A DNA stretch of 64,000 nt from Pseudoalteromonas arctica A 37-1-2 (GTDB lineage Bacteria; Pseudomonadota; Gammaproteobacteria; Enterobacterales; Alteromonadaceae). Positions 21,550 to 29,895 of this stretch are shown here, one piece after another (within the stretch, counting starts at the first letter, position 1; the number at the start of each line of letters is the position of its first letter). The position numbers and the translations under genes were made by a program. The notes beneath the pieces are model-generated. The model ran no database searches, was not told the DNA's origin, and saw only the letters and a program-made list of their open reading frames with translations. The stretch covers positions 186,001 through 250,000 of the forward strand of contig NZ_CP011026.1 of NCBI RefSeq assembly GCF_000238395.3, written 5' to 3'.

Positions 21550-22347
21550 ATGAGCGACTTAACTGCAATAGCAAACTTGTCCATTTTACTTGTAGAGCCT
21601 TCAGAGGTTCAGCAAAAAATAATAATAAAATCGCTTTTAGAAAGTGGTGTAAAACAAGTTGAAACTGCATCTACACAAACACAAGCGCTTAGCTTATTAG
21701 CAAGTTATCACCCTGATCTAGTTATAAGCTCTATGTATTTATCTGACGGGACAGCCGACTCACTATTGCAAGAAATAAGATCAAACCTTATCACCGAGCA
21801 TCAACCTTTTATGCTTATATCGAGCGAGCGTAATAAAAAATACCTTGAGCAATTACGCCAATCAGGTGTGCTGGCTATTTTGCCTAAGCCTTTTAGCGCA
21901 AAAGCCATTACCCGGGCACTCAAAGCAACCCTCGATATTATAAGCGAAGAAGAAGTCGAACTTGATCATTTTGACGTAACGTTGCTGCGAGTTTTAGTGG
22001 TAGACGACAGCCGCTTTGCGCGTAAACACATAATACGCGTACTTGCGGGTATGGGAATACCTGCACCAATAGAAGCTGAAAACGGTAAAGAAGCTATTGA
22101 GCACTTAAATAACCAATCGTTTGACTTAATTGTAACCGACTACAATATGCCAGAAATGGACGGACGAGAACTAACAGAAGCCGTTAGAAGCTCAAATAGT
22201 TACTCACATATTCCTATTTTAATGGTGAGCTCAGAGGCAAACGAAACGCACCTAGCAAATATAGCTCAAGCGGGAGTTGATGCTATTTGTGATAAACCGT
22301 TTGAACCGGCCACAGTGCGAGAATTATTGTTTAAAATAATGTCTTAA
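21550..22347 (+). CDS. Double receiver-domain response regulator
   Basis: The 265-residue protein consists of two CheY-like receiver domains and no output domain. In the second (about 147-262) the acidic pair D152/D153, phosphoacceptor D197 (VTDYNMPEMDG) and lysine K249 are all present. In the first (about 11-130) the phosphoacceptor position is serine (S61 in DLVISSMYL) and the acidic pair is reduced, so it is probably not phosphorylated and may serve for docking. Stand-alone regulators of this kind work in phosphorelays or in chemotaxis-like protein interactions. No kinase gene is adjacent. Confidence 0.85.
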   Translation: MSDLTAIANLSILLVEPSEVQQKIIIKSLLESGVKQVETASTQTQALSLLASYHPDLVISSMYLSDGTADSLLQEIRSNLITEHQPFMLISSERNKKYLEQLRQSGVLAILPKPFSAKAITRALKATLDIISEEEVELDHFDVTLLRVLVVDDSRFARKHIIRVLAGMGIPAPIEAENGKEAIEHLNNQSFDLIVTDYNMPEMDGRELTEAVRSSNSYSHIPILMVSSEANETHLANIAQAGVDAICDKPFEPATVRELLFKIMS

Positions 22348-22358
22348 AAGTAAGTACA

Positions 22359-22389
22359 AGCGTAGGACGGTGATTATTTGGCCTACGCT
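22359..22389. terminator. Hairpin between convergent genes
   Basis: AGCGTAGG (22359-22366) pairs with CCTACGCT (22382-22389) across a 15-base loop. It lies between the convergent receiver and peptidase genes and may serve both. T tracts are short. Confidence 0.45.
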
Positions 22390-22411
22390 CATCTTTAAAA
22401 TACATTTACTA

Positions 22412-23725
22412 TTACAGTTTTCCTAATCTATAAATGAGTAATGCAGTTTTTTTAATGTTTTTATCAAGGCTGGTTAAATCGGCTGTTTCGTTTTTAGTAT
22501 GCGCGCCGTTGCCCATCAAGCCTAAACCATCAAGTGCCATATCAACATGGTTTGCGGCAAACGAAATATCAGCAGCACCTGCATTGCGAGGGTTGGCGGC
22601 TACTACTTTGTTGAAGCCTAAATCGTGGCTTGCGTCGCTGTATAATTCTAATAGCTTTTTATTGCCATCAGTTAATGCCATTGGCGGGTAACCGTCTTCA
22701 AAAATAAGCTCTGCTTTACTGCCATTTAAACTGTTGCTAGCAATGAGTTGCATTGACCTTTTTGCGTTTTCGAATTGCTTTGGCGAAAGTGCGCGTAAAT
22801 CACCTGCTACATGCACGGTTTGTGCTATTACATTACTTTTACCAAACGTCGTTGCTGACGAATTAGCACTGTCGTAGTCGGCATTTGTACCACCTACAAT
22901 AAGCCCTGGGTTAAATGTTAAATTAGGTTGCGTGGCAAGTTGCTCTCTAAAATCATTTAAAATGCGTGATGCTTCGTAAATAGCGCCATAACCAACGCTT
23001 TCGCTAAATATTTGTGACGAATGCGCTGCATTTGCCGCTACGTTTAGCGTCCAGCCGGTATAGCCACGGCGCGCCGCCATAGCTGTTTTTATATTGTTAT
23101 CGCCATTTTCATAACCAAGCGCTACGTCAGCCCAAATTGCTGCATCAACAATAGCTTGTTTAGATAAGCTAAGTGGGCGACCGCTGCTTTCTTCATCGCC
23201 AGTCAATAATACTTTTATGCTTACATTTTCGAGTAAATTAAGGGCTTGTAAGCTTTTAAGTGCGGTAATTATTATCGTGTTACCGCCTTTCATATCGGCA
23301 ACGCCTGGGCCACTGGCTGTATCGGCATCAAGTTGTTTGTAGGTAGTAAAGTTATCGTTTTTGGCAAATACCGTATCTAGATGGCCGATCATCAGTATTT
23401 TTATTGCATCGGGGTTTTTACTTTCATGTGTTGCCAGTACATGCCCTGCGCGGTTAAACGCACTGCCATCCAGCCATTCTACTTTAAAACCAATGGCCTT
23501 AAGTTGCTCGCTTGTAAGCGCACCTACTTTTTTTACACCTTCAATATTGAGCGATCCGCTATTAATATTTACGGCTTGCTCTATTTCTTTAAGTGCTTGG
23601 GGAATGTTTTTATCGACCTGTTTTACTATTTCACGCTCATTTTTATCAAGCGCAGCATGGCTTGTAAGCGGTAAGGTACTCGCAAGGGTAAAAATAAGTG
23701 CATGGCTAAATTTTAAAAATGACAT
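22412..23725 (-). CDS. M20-family zinc metallopeptidase, exported
   Basis: The 437-residue protein has a signal peptide ending about SHA (residue 24). It carries the M20 motifs: HLDT with H115 and D117, GPGVADMKGG (139-148) with the bridging D144, GDEES (176-180) with the catalytic and ligand glutamates, and a late histidine in GNGAHTKNE. It resembles the glutamate carboxypeptidase (CPG2) and ArgE/DapE group, which cleave C-terminal amino acids from peptides or N-acyl amino acids using two zinc ions. Export suggests peptide scavenging in the periplasm. The start codon lies just beside direct repeat A, which may carry its promoter. Confidence 0.9.
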   Translation of the reverse strand: MSFLKFSHALIFTLASTLPLTSHAALDKNEREIVKQVDKNIPQALKEIEQAVNINSGSLNIEGVKKVGALTSEQLKAIGFKVEWLDGSAFNRAGHVLATHESKNPDAIKILMIGHLDTVFAKNDNFTTYKQLDADTASGPGVADMKGGNTIIITALKSLQALNLLENVSIKVLLTGDEESSGRPLSLSKQAIVDAAIWADVALGYENGDNNIKTAMAARRGYTGWTLNVAANAAHSSQIFSESVGYGAIYEASRILNDFREQLATQPNLTFNPGLIVGGTNADYDSANSSATTFGKSNVIAQTVHVAGDLRALSPKQFENAKRSMQLIASNSLNGSKAELIFEDGYPPMALTDGNKKLLELYSDASHDLGFNKVVAANPRNAGAADISFAANHVDMALDGLGLMGNGAHTKNETADLTSLDKNIKKTALLIYRLGKL

Positions 23726-23735
23726 AACAGCATAA

Positions 23736-24100
23736 TAAGTGAGAAATAAGAGTATTTAATATGAAGTAAAAATACAGAGGATTCAATAGGAGTAGATTGT
23801 GATTTTTAACTGATTTTATAAGTAATAACGAGTTACAAGTATAAGGGTTATAGGGTGAACGCGTTATTGGTTTAAACACAGGTATTTAAATATAACCACT
23901 TAACTAATAATCAAGCTGTGCAACTAAACAGCAATTTGCCTGATATTACTGACCTCCATCATTTGGGGTTTTTGCTGCATTTAGAAAAGTTGAGACTGAA
24001 CTAACTGTTTACAAATACTTATTTTATAGCTAGGGTAAAACCATTGTAATATAAGGATATTTATCGTTTTTTAGGTGACAAATGTCGTAGACTAAATTGT
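23736..24100 (+). repeat. Long direct repeat, copy A (365 bp)
   Basis: This non-coding block is repeated at 24998-25368 with roughly 90% identity by eye, in the same orientation. Both copies start TAAGTGAGAAATAAGAGTAT and end GTCGTAGACTAAATTGT. Similarity stops abruptly 15-20 bases before the start codon of the next gene. Copy A lies between the peptidase and the short-chain dehydrogenase. I see no ORF in it; it may carry promoters. Confidence 0.85.
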
Positions 24101-24120
24101 AAGATTTATAGGTATAAACA

Positions 24121-24828
24121 ATGAGTAACTTAGTTGTATTAATAACGGGTGCTAATAGGGGAATCGGTTTCGAATTAGCCAAACAATACCTTATAAATGG
24201 ATGGACAGTAATTGCTACCTGTAGAAATCTAGAAACGGCGGTTGGTCTAGTTTCATTGAAAGATAAGTTTCCAAATAAATTGTCTATTGAACTAATGGAT
24301 ATCACTTGCCCTGAAAAAATTAAGACGTTGGCAAGTAAACTTAATGAGGAAAATATTAAATTAGATTTAATAGTAAATAATGCGGGATATTTGGATCGAG
24401 AAAACACAAGTATCCATACTATTAATTACGCTAATGCTGAAATGTGTTTTAAGGTGAATTCACTTGGACCACTATATTTAACTCATTGCTTTTTACCTTT
24501 AATAAATAAAAAACGCTTATGTAAGATAGCCGTTATTTCTTCTGCTATGGGATCTTTGTCGCTAGAACAAAGTGTGGATTGGTATGGTTATCGAATGTCT
24601 AAAGCCGCTGCCAATATGCTAGTAGTGAACTTATCACAAGAACTTGTTAATGATAATGTGGCTGTGGTAGCTGTTCACCCCGGTTGGGTTCAAACCGATA
24701 TGGGTGGCTCTACAGCAAGTGAAAATGTTGTAGACTCGGCTCTTGGGATTATGAACGTTATTCTGAATTTATCTATTGATAATACGGGAAAGCTTTATAG
24801 TTTTAATGGTGATGAGTTACCGTTCTAA
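24121..24828 (+). CDS. Short-chain dehydrogenase/reductase (C-factor/sniffer type)
   Basis: The 235-residue protein has the classical SDR pattern: TGANRGIG (9-16) for NADP binding, NNAG (86-89), a catalytic serine (S140/S141) and YxxxK (Y157, K161). Its length and the HPGWVQTDMGG segment resemble the carbonyl reductase-like sniffer/C-factor group. The gene lies between two long direct repeats, so it could be gained or lost by recombination between them. Its codon use is AT-rich like the nearby cassettes. Substrate unknown. The 169 bases after it contain no clear gene. Confidence 0.85.
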   Translation: MSNLVVLITGANRGIGFELAKQYLINGWTVIATCRNLETAVGLVSLKDKFPNKLSIELMDITCPEKIKTLASKLNEENIKLDLIVNNAGYLDRENTSIHTINYANAEMCFKVNSLGPLYLTHCFLPLINKKRLCKIAVISSAMGSLSLEQSVDWYGYRMSKAAANMLVVNLSQELVNDNVAVVAVHPGWVQTDMGGSTASENVVDSALGIMNVILNLSIDNTGKLYSFNGDELPF

Positions 24829-24997
24829 TAAATATAACAACACGCTATGAGGTGGATAACTAGTAAAATCAGCTATTAATTGCAAATTTTAAAACTGCTG
24901 AGCCTCTTCGTTTTAAGGCTATTAAATACGTCAATTCATCGTAGGGTGTTAACGCGGTTTAAGATCCATAACCCATTCATGCAACACTCTAGGTATG

Positions 24998-25368
24998 TAA
25001 GTGAGAAATAAGAGTATTTAATATGGAGTAAAAATACACAGGATTCAATAAAAGTGGATTGTGATTTTTAACTACTTTTATAAGTAATAACGAGTTACAA
25101 GTTTAAGGGTTATGGGGTGTACGCGTTATTGGTTTAAACACAGATATTTAAAATATAACCTTTTAACTAATAATCAAGCTGTATAACTAAACAACGATTT
25201 GTCTGATATTACTGATCTCCACCATTTTGGGGTTTTGCTACATTTAGAAAAGGTAAGGCGAATCTAACTAACTGTTTACAGTTGTTTATTTTATAGCTAG
25301 GATAAAGTCATTGTAATATAAAGACATTTGTCGGTTTGTAAAACGACAAATGTCGTAGACTAAATTGT
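24998..25368 (+). repeat. Long direct repeat, copy B (371 bp)
   Basis: This is the second copy of the block at 23736-24100. It ends at ACTAAATTGT, and the next bases TATGTG begin the leader of the first cassette gene. A short palindrome (ACGACAAATGTCGT, about 25342-25355) lies near the end and is partly conserved in copy A. It could be an array leader, a promoter region or an attI-like remnant. None of these is proven. Confidence 0.85.
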
Positions 25369-25388
25369 TATGTGTTTAGGGAATATTG

Positions 25389-25652
25389 ATGTCTGACGTT
25401 AAAGTTTGGCGTGCTAATCATGAAGGAATTAACTATGCTGCGAAAGTTGAGGGTATAAAATTAGAATTGACTCGCGAATCAGGCTCTAGGGAATCGTTTG
25501 GAGGTAAATCACTTCTAGCAAGTCATTTTCTTACTAAATCTAAGTGGCAAGATCATGTTAAGCAATTCTTCGGTGAGCATATTTATGGTGAAATTTATAA
25601 TCAATTGGAAATTGCTCAAACTGAATTTAAGAATAGTGTAAAAAACACATAA
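25389..25652 (+). CDS. Small hypothetical protein, integron cassette 1
   Basis: The 87-residue product has no motif I recognise. It is polar, without signal peptide or membrane segment, and carries several Ser/Arg/Glu-rich stretches. ATG at 25389 is preferred over a TTG three bases earlier; AGGGAA precedes it. The TAA stop is part of the left attC box (TAACAAG), the classic fit of a gene cassette. It is the first gene after direct repeat B. Confidence 0.6.
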   Translation: MSDVKVWRANHEGINYAAKVEGIKLELTRESGSRESFGGKSLLASHFLTKSKWQDHVKQFFGEHIYGEIYNQLEIAQTEFKNSVKNT

Positions 25653-25746
25653 CAAGTCAATCAAGCAGGAAAATTTACAGCTGGCTGTTTTCACTGCGTT
25701 CAACATTTTAGCCAGCTATAAATTTCCTCTTATTGAGGCGTTGAGG
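25649..25746 (+). other. attC site 1 (integron recombination site)
   Basis: The site runs from TAACAAG to GCGTTGAGG. The arm AGGAAAATTTACAGCTGGCT matches the complement of AGCCAGCTATAAATTTCCT. The outer arms TCAATCAAG and CTTATTGAG also pair. This is the folded attC architecture of about 98 bases. An IS element begins immediately after its right-hand box. Confidence 0.8.
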
Positions 25747-27595
25747 CTGTAGAATTACTCTTTTTAGGAACGTATCCAACTATTCTTGGTTGGTTGCTTT
25801 TTAACCTTGAATCCATCTGTTCGCTGTGATCTAATAGATATTATTCACCCACGGTAAACTGTTATGGCTAACTACAAGCCTGACTTATCCTGTCAAAATA
25901 AATTCATTCCTATCAATTTCGCTGAGCAAATTTTGCCTGGCACATTTGAATATGCCCTTTGTTATATCGTCGAAAATAAACTCGATTTATCGGGATTTGA
26001 CGCGTGGTATAACAACGACAAAACGGGCGCTGCTGCGTATCCGCCTTCGGTAATGCTAAAGATTATTTTACTGGGCTATGCACATGGTTTTATCAGTAGC
26101 CGTCGGATTGCAAAGGCTTGCGAGCATAATATTTTATTTATGAGTGTGTCGGGTGATATCCAGCCACATTACACATCTATAGCGGGTTTTGTGGCTAAAA
26201 TGCATGAACAGATTGAGCCACTTTTCACGCAAGTGCTGATGATATGTGATGAGGAAGACTTGATAGGCCGCAACATGTTTGCTATTGATGGGTGTAAATT
26301 AAAGTCCAATGCGAGTAAAGAGTGGAGCGGCACATTCGATGAGTTAAGCCGCAAAAAAGCAAAACTAGAACGCGCAAGCAAACGTATTATTGAACGCCAC
26401 CAATCACAAGATGGACTGGGCGAAGAGTTGATAACTCAGGACTTAAAACAAAAAGAAAAGCTGGATAGAAGTGCAGATAAAATCACCGATTTTTTAGCCA
26501 CTCACGAAGAGAAAACAGGCAGTAAAGGCAAGCCTGTTAAAAGTAATATCACTGACCCAGATAGTGCGAAGATGACGACCTCAAAAGGGACAATTCAAGG
26601 CTACAACGGCATCGCGATAAACGATGATAAACATCAGGTCATTCTGCAAGCACAAGCGTGGGGTTCGGTGGGCGAACAACAAACTCTGCAGCCAGCTGTT
26701 ACGCAGTTAAAACAACAACTCGCTAAACTCAATACAGAAAAAATGGCAGATAAACACACCATCAAATTCACCGCAGACAGTGGGTTTAACAGCGAAGTGA
26801 ACCTTGAATATATGGCGAAAAGTGGGTTCGATACCTACATTGCGGATAATCAGTTTAGAAAACGAAATCCGCTGTTTAAAGACAGCGAAACATACGAAAC
26901 AGAGCAAGAAAAGCGTCGATTAAAACGCAGTAAAGGCAAGCCACGATTATTTACCTCAGACGATTTTCATTATGATGAAGCAACCCAAACCTGCCGCTGC
27001 CCAGCAGGTAATGATATGTGGCGAAGTGGTATAAATGTAAAAAGTCACAATCAGCAATACACGCGATTCTGCGGTTATTTAAAAGACTGTAAAACGTGCC
27101 CGCTACAGCAGCAATGCATGCGAAAGCCACCCATTAAAACGGGGCGACAAGTACAGTTTATAAATAATGAATCGCGCAAAAAAACTGAGCTATGTTGATA
27201 AGATGAAAGTAAAAATAGACAGCCCCATAGGTCGACGACAATATAGCAAACGACTCGGGTGTATTGAGCCAGTGTTCGGGAACATTACAGTGAATAAAGG
27301 CATGAATAAATTGACCTTACGGGGTCAAACGAAAGTGAATGCGCAATGGCAACTGTATTGTCTTGTTCATAATATAGAAAAGCTGCAAAACACGATGCAT
27401 TAAGAAGGGTAAGCGCTTTTACCCTAAATAAAAGCCACTCAAGTACCCGTAATCCCGTCCAAAACGCCAATTAAAACAACACCAAACTCCCACTTTATAT
27501 TCTGCATAAAATACAGTAATCGATTGAACCAAAATAGGAACTCAGCTATGGTTTGTCTATCAATAAAAATAAATAAAAAACGAGTTAATCTACAG
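25747..27595 (+). mobile_element. IS1182-type insertion sequence
   Basis: The 1,849-base element is bounded by inverted repeats: left CTGTAGAATTACTCTTTTT and the complement of the right end CTGTAGATTAACTCGTTTTT. It carries one transposase gene split by a frameshift. The left end abuts the attC1 box, and the right flank reads GCTCGTTATGTG before the next cassette gene. No clear target duplication is visible; the flanks GAGG and GCTC suggest a palindromic target. A small hairpin at 27406-27425 follows the transposase. Confidence 0.85.
25864..27403 (+). pseudogene. IS1182-family transposase, frameshifted
   Basis: The first frame (444 residues, stop at 27196-27198) has the N-terminal DUF772-like domain, the first catalytic aspartate in AIDGCKLKSNASK, the second in TADSGFN and a cysteine-rich insert. 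The C-terminal part (YSKRLGCIEPVFGNI, with the likely catalytic glutamate) lies in the +1 frame up to 27403. The shift maps to seven A residues at 27178-27184: reading six would join both parts into about 512 residues, the normal family length. It is either a disabled transposase, one rescued by slippage in the A tract, or an assembly error. Confidence 0.85.
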
Positions 27596-27629
27596 GCTCG
27601 TTATGTGTTTCAGGAGTATGGTGATTTCA

Positions 27630-27956
27630 ATGGATAATGATGACGTAAAAATGGTAGAGGCGAAGATAGAATTAGAACGTATTTCTGACCTTCAAAAGTA
27701 TAAAGAAGAATTTGATAAGCTTGGTTCAAATGATTGGAGACTTAAAGATTTTCTCTCTATTATTGCGCCATTTGGCTTACTACTGATTGCAAATAGTTTC
27801 TTCACAATTGAAGCTGAGTTATTTCAAATAATGTGTGTTATTTTCTTTGCTTCGTCTTTTGTACAAGGCATGGTTACGGCTGAAAGTAAAAAGACAAATC
27901 GCAGAATGGATTTGCTGCTGAAAATCCTCAAACAAGATCAGAGTAAAAACACATAA
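27630..27956 (+). CDS. Small two-segment membrane protein, integron cassette 2
   Basis: The product (about 108 residues) has a charged N-terminal helix, possibly coiled coil, up to DWRLKD. Two hydrophobic segments follow (FLSIIAPFGLLLIANSFF and IMCVIFFASSFVQGMV), then a basic tail. I know no family for it. ATG at 27630 is chosen because AGGAG at 27612-27616 serves it better than the ATG at 27618, which is too close. The stop codon overlaps the attC2 left box. The IS lies just upstream and may have separated it from cassette 1. Confidence 0.55.
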   Translation: MDNDDVKMVEAKIELERISDLQKYKEEFDKLGSNDWRLKDFLSIIAPFGLLLIANSFFTIEAELFQIMCVIFFASSFVQGMVTAESKKTNRRMDLLLKILKQDQSKNT

Positions 27957-28032
27957 CAAGTGACTATGGTGTCAATTCCTAATTTCAAACATTATAGCCA
28001 ACTTTAATTTTCCGCTTATATAAGCGTTAGCT
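27953..28032 (+). other. attC site 2 (degenerate)
   Basis: TAACAAG at the stop codon of cassette 2 and GCGTTAGCT at 28024-28032 are the outer boxes. The right half has the usual TAGCCAACTTTAATTTTCC arm. The left half no longer pairs with it, so this copy is partly decayed or recombined. Confidence 0.6.
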
Positions 28033-28044
28033 TTCGAGGCGACC

Positions 28045-28476
28045 ATGGATGATGAATTAGATTTCGGCAGATGGGAATCAGCAGTTGGAAAGTTAGTAAT
28101 GTCTTTATCTCGTATTGAGGGTGAATTACTTCTTAAGTACGAGCAAAAGCTTTCAAGAACTAAATATTTCAAAGCAGAGTTTAAAGAACGTCTAAACAAA
28201 GTCGAAGAGTTATACAACAGCGAATGTGGTGAAAACCAATATGCTTCGGGTTTGTTTGAGCAAATCAGATTAGATACTAAGTTTAGAAATTTAGTCGCTC
28301 ACAATCCAATATTCGCCGATATGTCGGGTGAATATTTAGTTTTTAAAATTACCGCGGCTAACAATAAAAGTATTAATCTTAATCTGGCTGAGCTTGAAGA
28401 AAAGTCTCAACGTATATTTAATACTTGCATTGATTTTTCCTATTTAATAAGAGTCTGGGCTAAAAACGAAAGCTAA
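28045..28476 (+). CDS. Hypothetical protein with HEPN-like RNLVAH motif, integron cassette 3
   Basis: The 143-residue protein is predicted largely helical and cytoplasmic. R81-N-L-V-A-H86 matches the R-x4-H signature of HEPN domains, which are often RNases in toxin-antitoxin and antiviral systems, and it sits in a helix-rich context as expected. The rest is not recognisable to me. GAGG precedes the ATG. The TAA stop is inside attC3. HEPN membership is a motif-based inference and could be fortuitous. Confidence 0.6.
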   Translation: MDDELDFGRWESAVGKLVMSLSRIEGELLLKYEQKLSRTKYFKAEFKERLNKVEELYNSECGENQYASGLFEQIRLDTKFRNLVAHNPIFADMSGEYLVFKITAANNKSINLNLAELEEKSQRIFNTCIDFSYLIRVWAKNES

Positions 28477-28570
28477 CATGCAAATTAATCAGGACAAATA
28501 ACAGTTGGTTTTTGCTCCTGCGTCGCTTATTTTAACCAACTTATATTTGCACATTATTTGGGCGTTAGCT
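28473..28570 (+). other. attC site 3
   Basis: The site runs from GCTAACATGCAAATTAATC to TTTGGGCGTTAGCT. The left arm ending AACAGTTGGTT pairs with AACCAACTTATATTTGCA on the right. Outer boxes GCTAAC and GTTAGC are complementary. It is about 98 bases and well preserved. Confidence 0.82.
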
Positions 28571-28589
28571 TTACAACGAGGATGTAAGC

Positions 28590-29024
28590 GTGATTCAACA
28601 AGATAATTTAATTGAGTTTTATAAGTCGCATTCAGATTTTGCCGAGTATACATATGATTGTGATGCAACAGAATTTATCGATAATGAAACAGATATAGAT
28701 TGGAAAACTGATAAGGCAACTCGCACTTATAAGTTTAAAAGTTTTTATCTAAATTATAATAATTTCTCGTATTATCCTGCCTACCCTTATCAGGTCTTAT
28801 CAATCTCTGATAAATCATACTTAATGTATGAAGTTGAGGAAGAGGAAGGTATTTTTATTTGGGTTTGCTATACCGAGCCTAAATATAGAAATAATGGTTA
28901 CATGTCCAAATTGTTAAAGCATTTGACAGATATATACCCTGATATGAAAATAACTATCCATACTTTTAATCAAAGTTTACGTAATTCTAGTAGTAAAGTA
29001 GGTATAGAGTTGTTTCCAGGGTAA
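28590..29024 (+). CDS. GNAT-like acetyltransferase, integron cassette 4
   Basis: The 144-residue protein ends with a plausible GNAT core: a beta strand (IFIWVCYTEPKYR), the acetyl-CoA pyrophosphate loop RNNGYMSKLL and a following helix, then a strand and an Asn-containing helix (TFNQSLRNSSSKVGIELF). The N-terminal half is acidic and unfamiliar. The start is GTG with AGGAT upstream. A cassette-borne GNAT could modify a small molecule, antibiotic or protein. Substrate unknown. It is the last gene of the array. Confidence 0.65.
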   Translation: MIQQDNLIEFYKSHSDFAEYTYDCDATEFIDNETDIDWKTDKATRTYKFKSFYLNYNNFSYYPAYPYQVLSISDKSYLMYEVEEEEGIFIWVCYTEPKYRNNGYMSKLLKHLTDIYPDMKITIHTFNQSLRNSSSKVGIELFPG

Positions 29025-29025
29025 A

Positions 29026-29060
29026 GCTAACAAGCCTTTAAACACCCATTGCCTTCGCCC
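29026..29060 (+). other. Truncated attC site 4 (left half only)
   Basis: GCTAACAAG directly after the cassette 4 stop has the form of a left attC box. I cannot find the matching right half before 29159, so the array seems to end in a broken site. Confidence 0.45.
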
Positions 29061-29104
29061 TATTTTACTTGCGAACATCTACCTATATTTAACGCAAGCA
29101 ACCA

Positions 29105-29135
29105 TCAGGTTTAACACCATTAGCATTAAACCTGA
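29105..29135. terminator. Hairpin between cassette array and dehydrogenase
   Basis: TCAGGTTTAA (29105-29114) pairs perfectly with TTAAACCTGA (29126-29135) across an 11-base loop between convergent genes. No T run follows, so it may be a terminator or a simple hairpin. Confidence 0.4.
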
Positions 29136-29159
29136 CAGCCCGAACTCAACCAATCAACG

Positions 29160-29840
29160 TTAATTAGTCGGCATTAAATAAATCTCGCGTACGCTGTTGC
29201 GCTGGTTTGCTTCAATAGCAAACAATACCGCGTCGGCTACATCTTGCGGGTCGAGTTTGTCGGGTTTTGCTTCATCAAAAAACGGGGTGTTTACCATACC
29301 TGGTGCTATGGTTGTGCAGCGGCCGTTCCAATCGCTCATTTCCTCAGCTAAGTTTTGTCCAAAGCCATAAGCAAACCATTTAGTTGCCCCGTAAATAGAG
29401 CCTCCTAATGGCTTACGACCAGCAGCTGAGCTGGTTAATATAAAGTGACCTTTATTTTGGCGTAAATGCGGCAGGGTTAATTTTGCAGTCCACAGTAGGG
29501 CTTTAATGTTTATATCAATCATGGTTGACCACTCATCTGGGTCACCTTTTTCGGTGCCTGCGGTTGAAACGCCCATACCTGCATTAGCAAAGGCTACGTC
29601 TAATCGACCAAACTTTTCAATGCCTTTGGTAACCACGCTTTCAAGTGCGGTAAAGTCGGTTGCATCTGCGGCTACGCTCAGTGCGTTATCTGATCCTAGC
29701 TCGGCAACAAGTTGGTTAAGTTGCTCTTCTCTACGGGCGGTTAATATAACTTTATGACCGTTGTTTACTAAGGTTTTTGCCGTTGCTTCACCAATGCCAC
29801 TAGAAGCGCCGGTTATGAGTACTATTTTCTCTTTTGCCAT
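29160..29840 (-). CDS. Short-chain dehydrogenase/reductase (YdfG-like)
   Basis: Starting at the ATG with TAAGGA upstream (29838-29840), the product has 226 residues. It shows TGASSGIG (10-17), NAG (86-88), a catalytic serine (S137/S138) and YxxxK (Y150, K154). An open frame continues 17 codons upstream but lacks a ribosome site. The NAAG-type motif reads FANAGMG. The family includes serine/3-hydroxy acid dehydrogenases (YdfG). It is unrelated in detail to the SDR at 24.1 kb. Substrate uncertain. Confidence 0.88.
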   Translation of the reverse strand: MAKEKIVLITGASSGIGEATAKTLVNNGHKVILTARREEQLNQLVAELGSDNALSVAADATDFTALESVVTKGIEKFGRLDVAFANAGMGVSTAGTEKGDPDEWSTMIDINIKALLWTAKLTLPHLRQNKGHFILTSSAAGRKPLGGSIYGATKWFAYGFGQNLAEEMSDWNGRCTTIAPGMVNTPFFDEAKPDKLDPQDVADAVLFAIEANQRNSVREIYLMPTN

Positions 29841-29895
29841 GGTTTTTTCCTTATTAACAAATGAATAAAGGCGCAGCTCAATGTGCGCCATGCAG

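Noticed and set aside
24829..24997. TAACAACAC after the short-chain dehydrogenase as a further attC site
   Set aside because: The flanking arms do not pair convincingly and no GTTRRRY-like right box is in a suitable place. I could not support it by eye.
27178..27198. Programmed -1 ribosomal frameshift in the transposase
   Set aside because: The downstream frame is +1 relative to the first, so a -1 shift on the A7 tract would not reach it. Loss of one A, or slippage, fits better.
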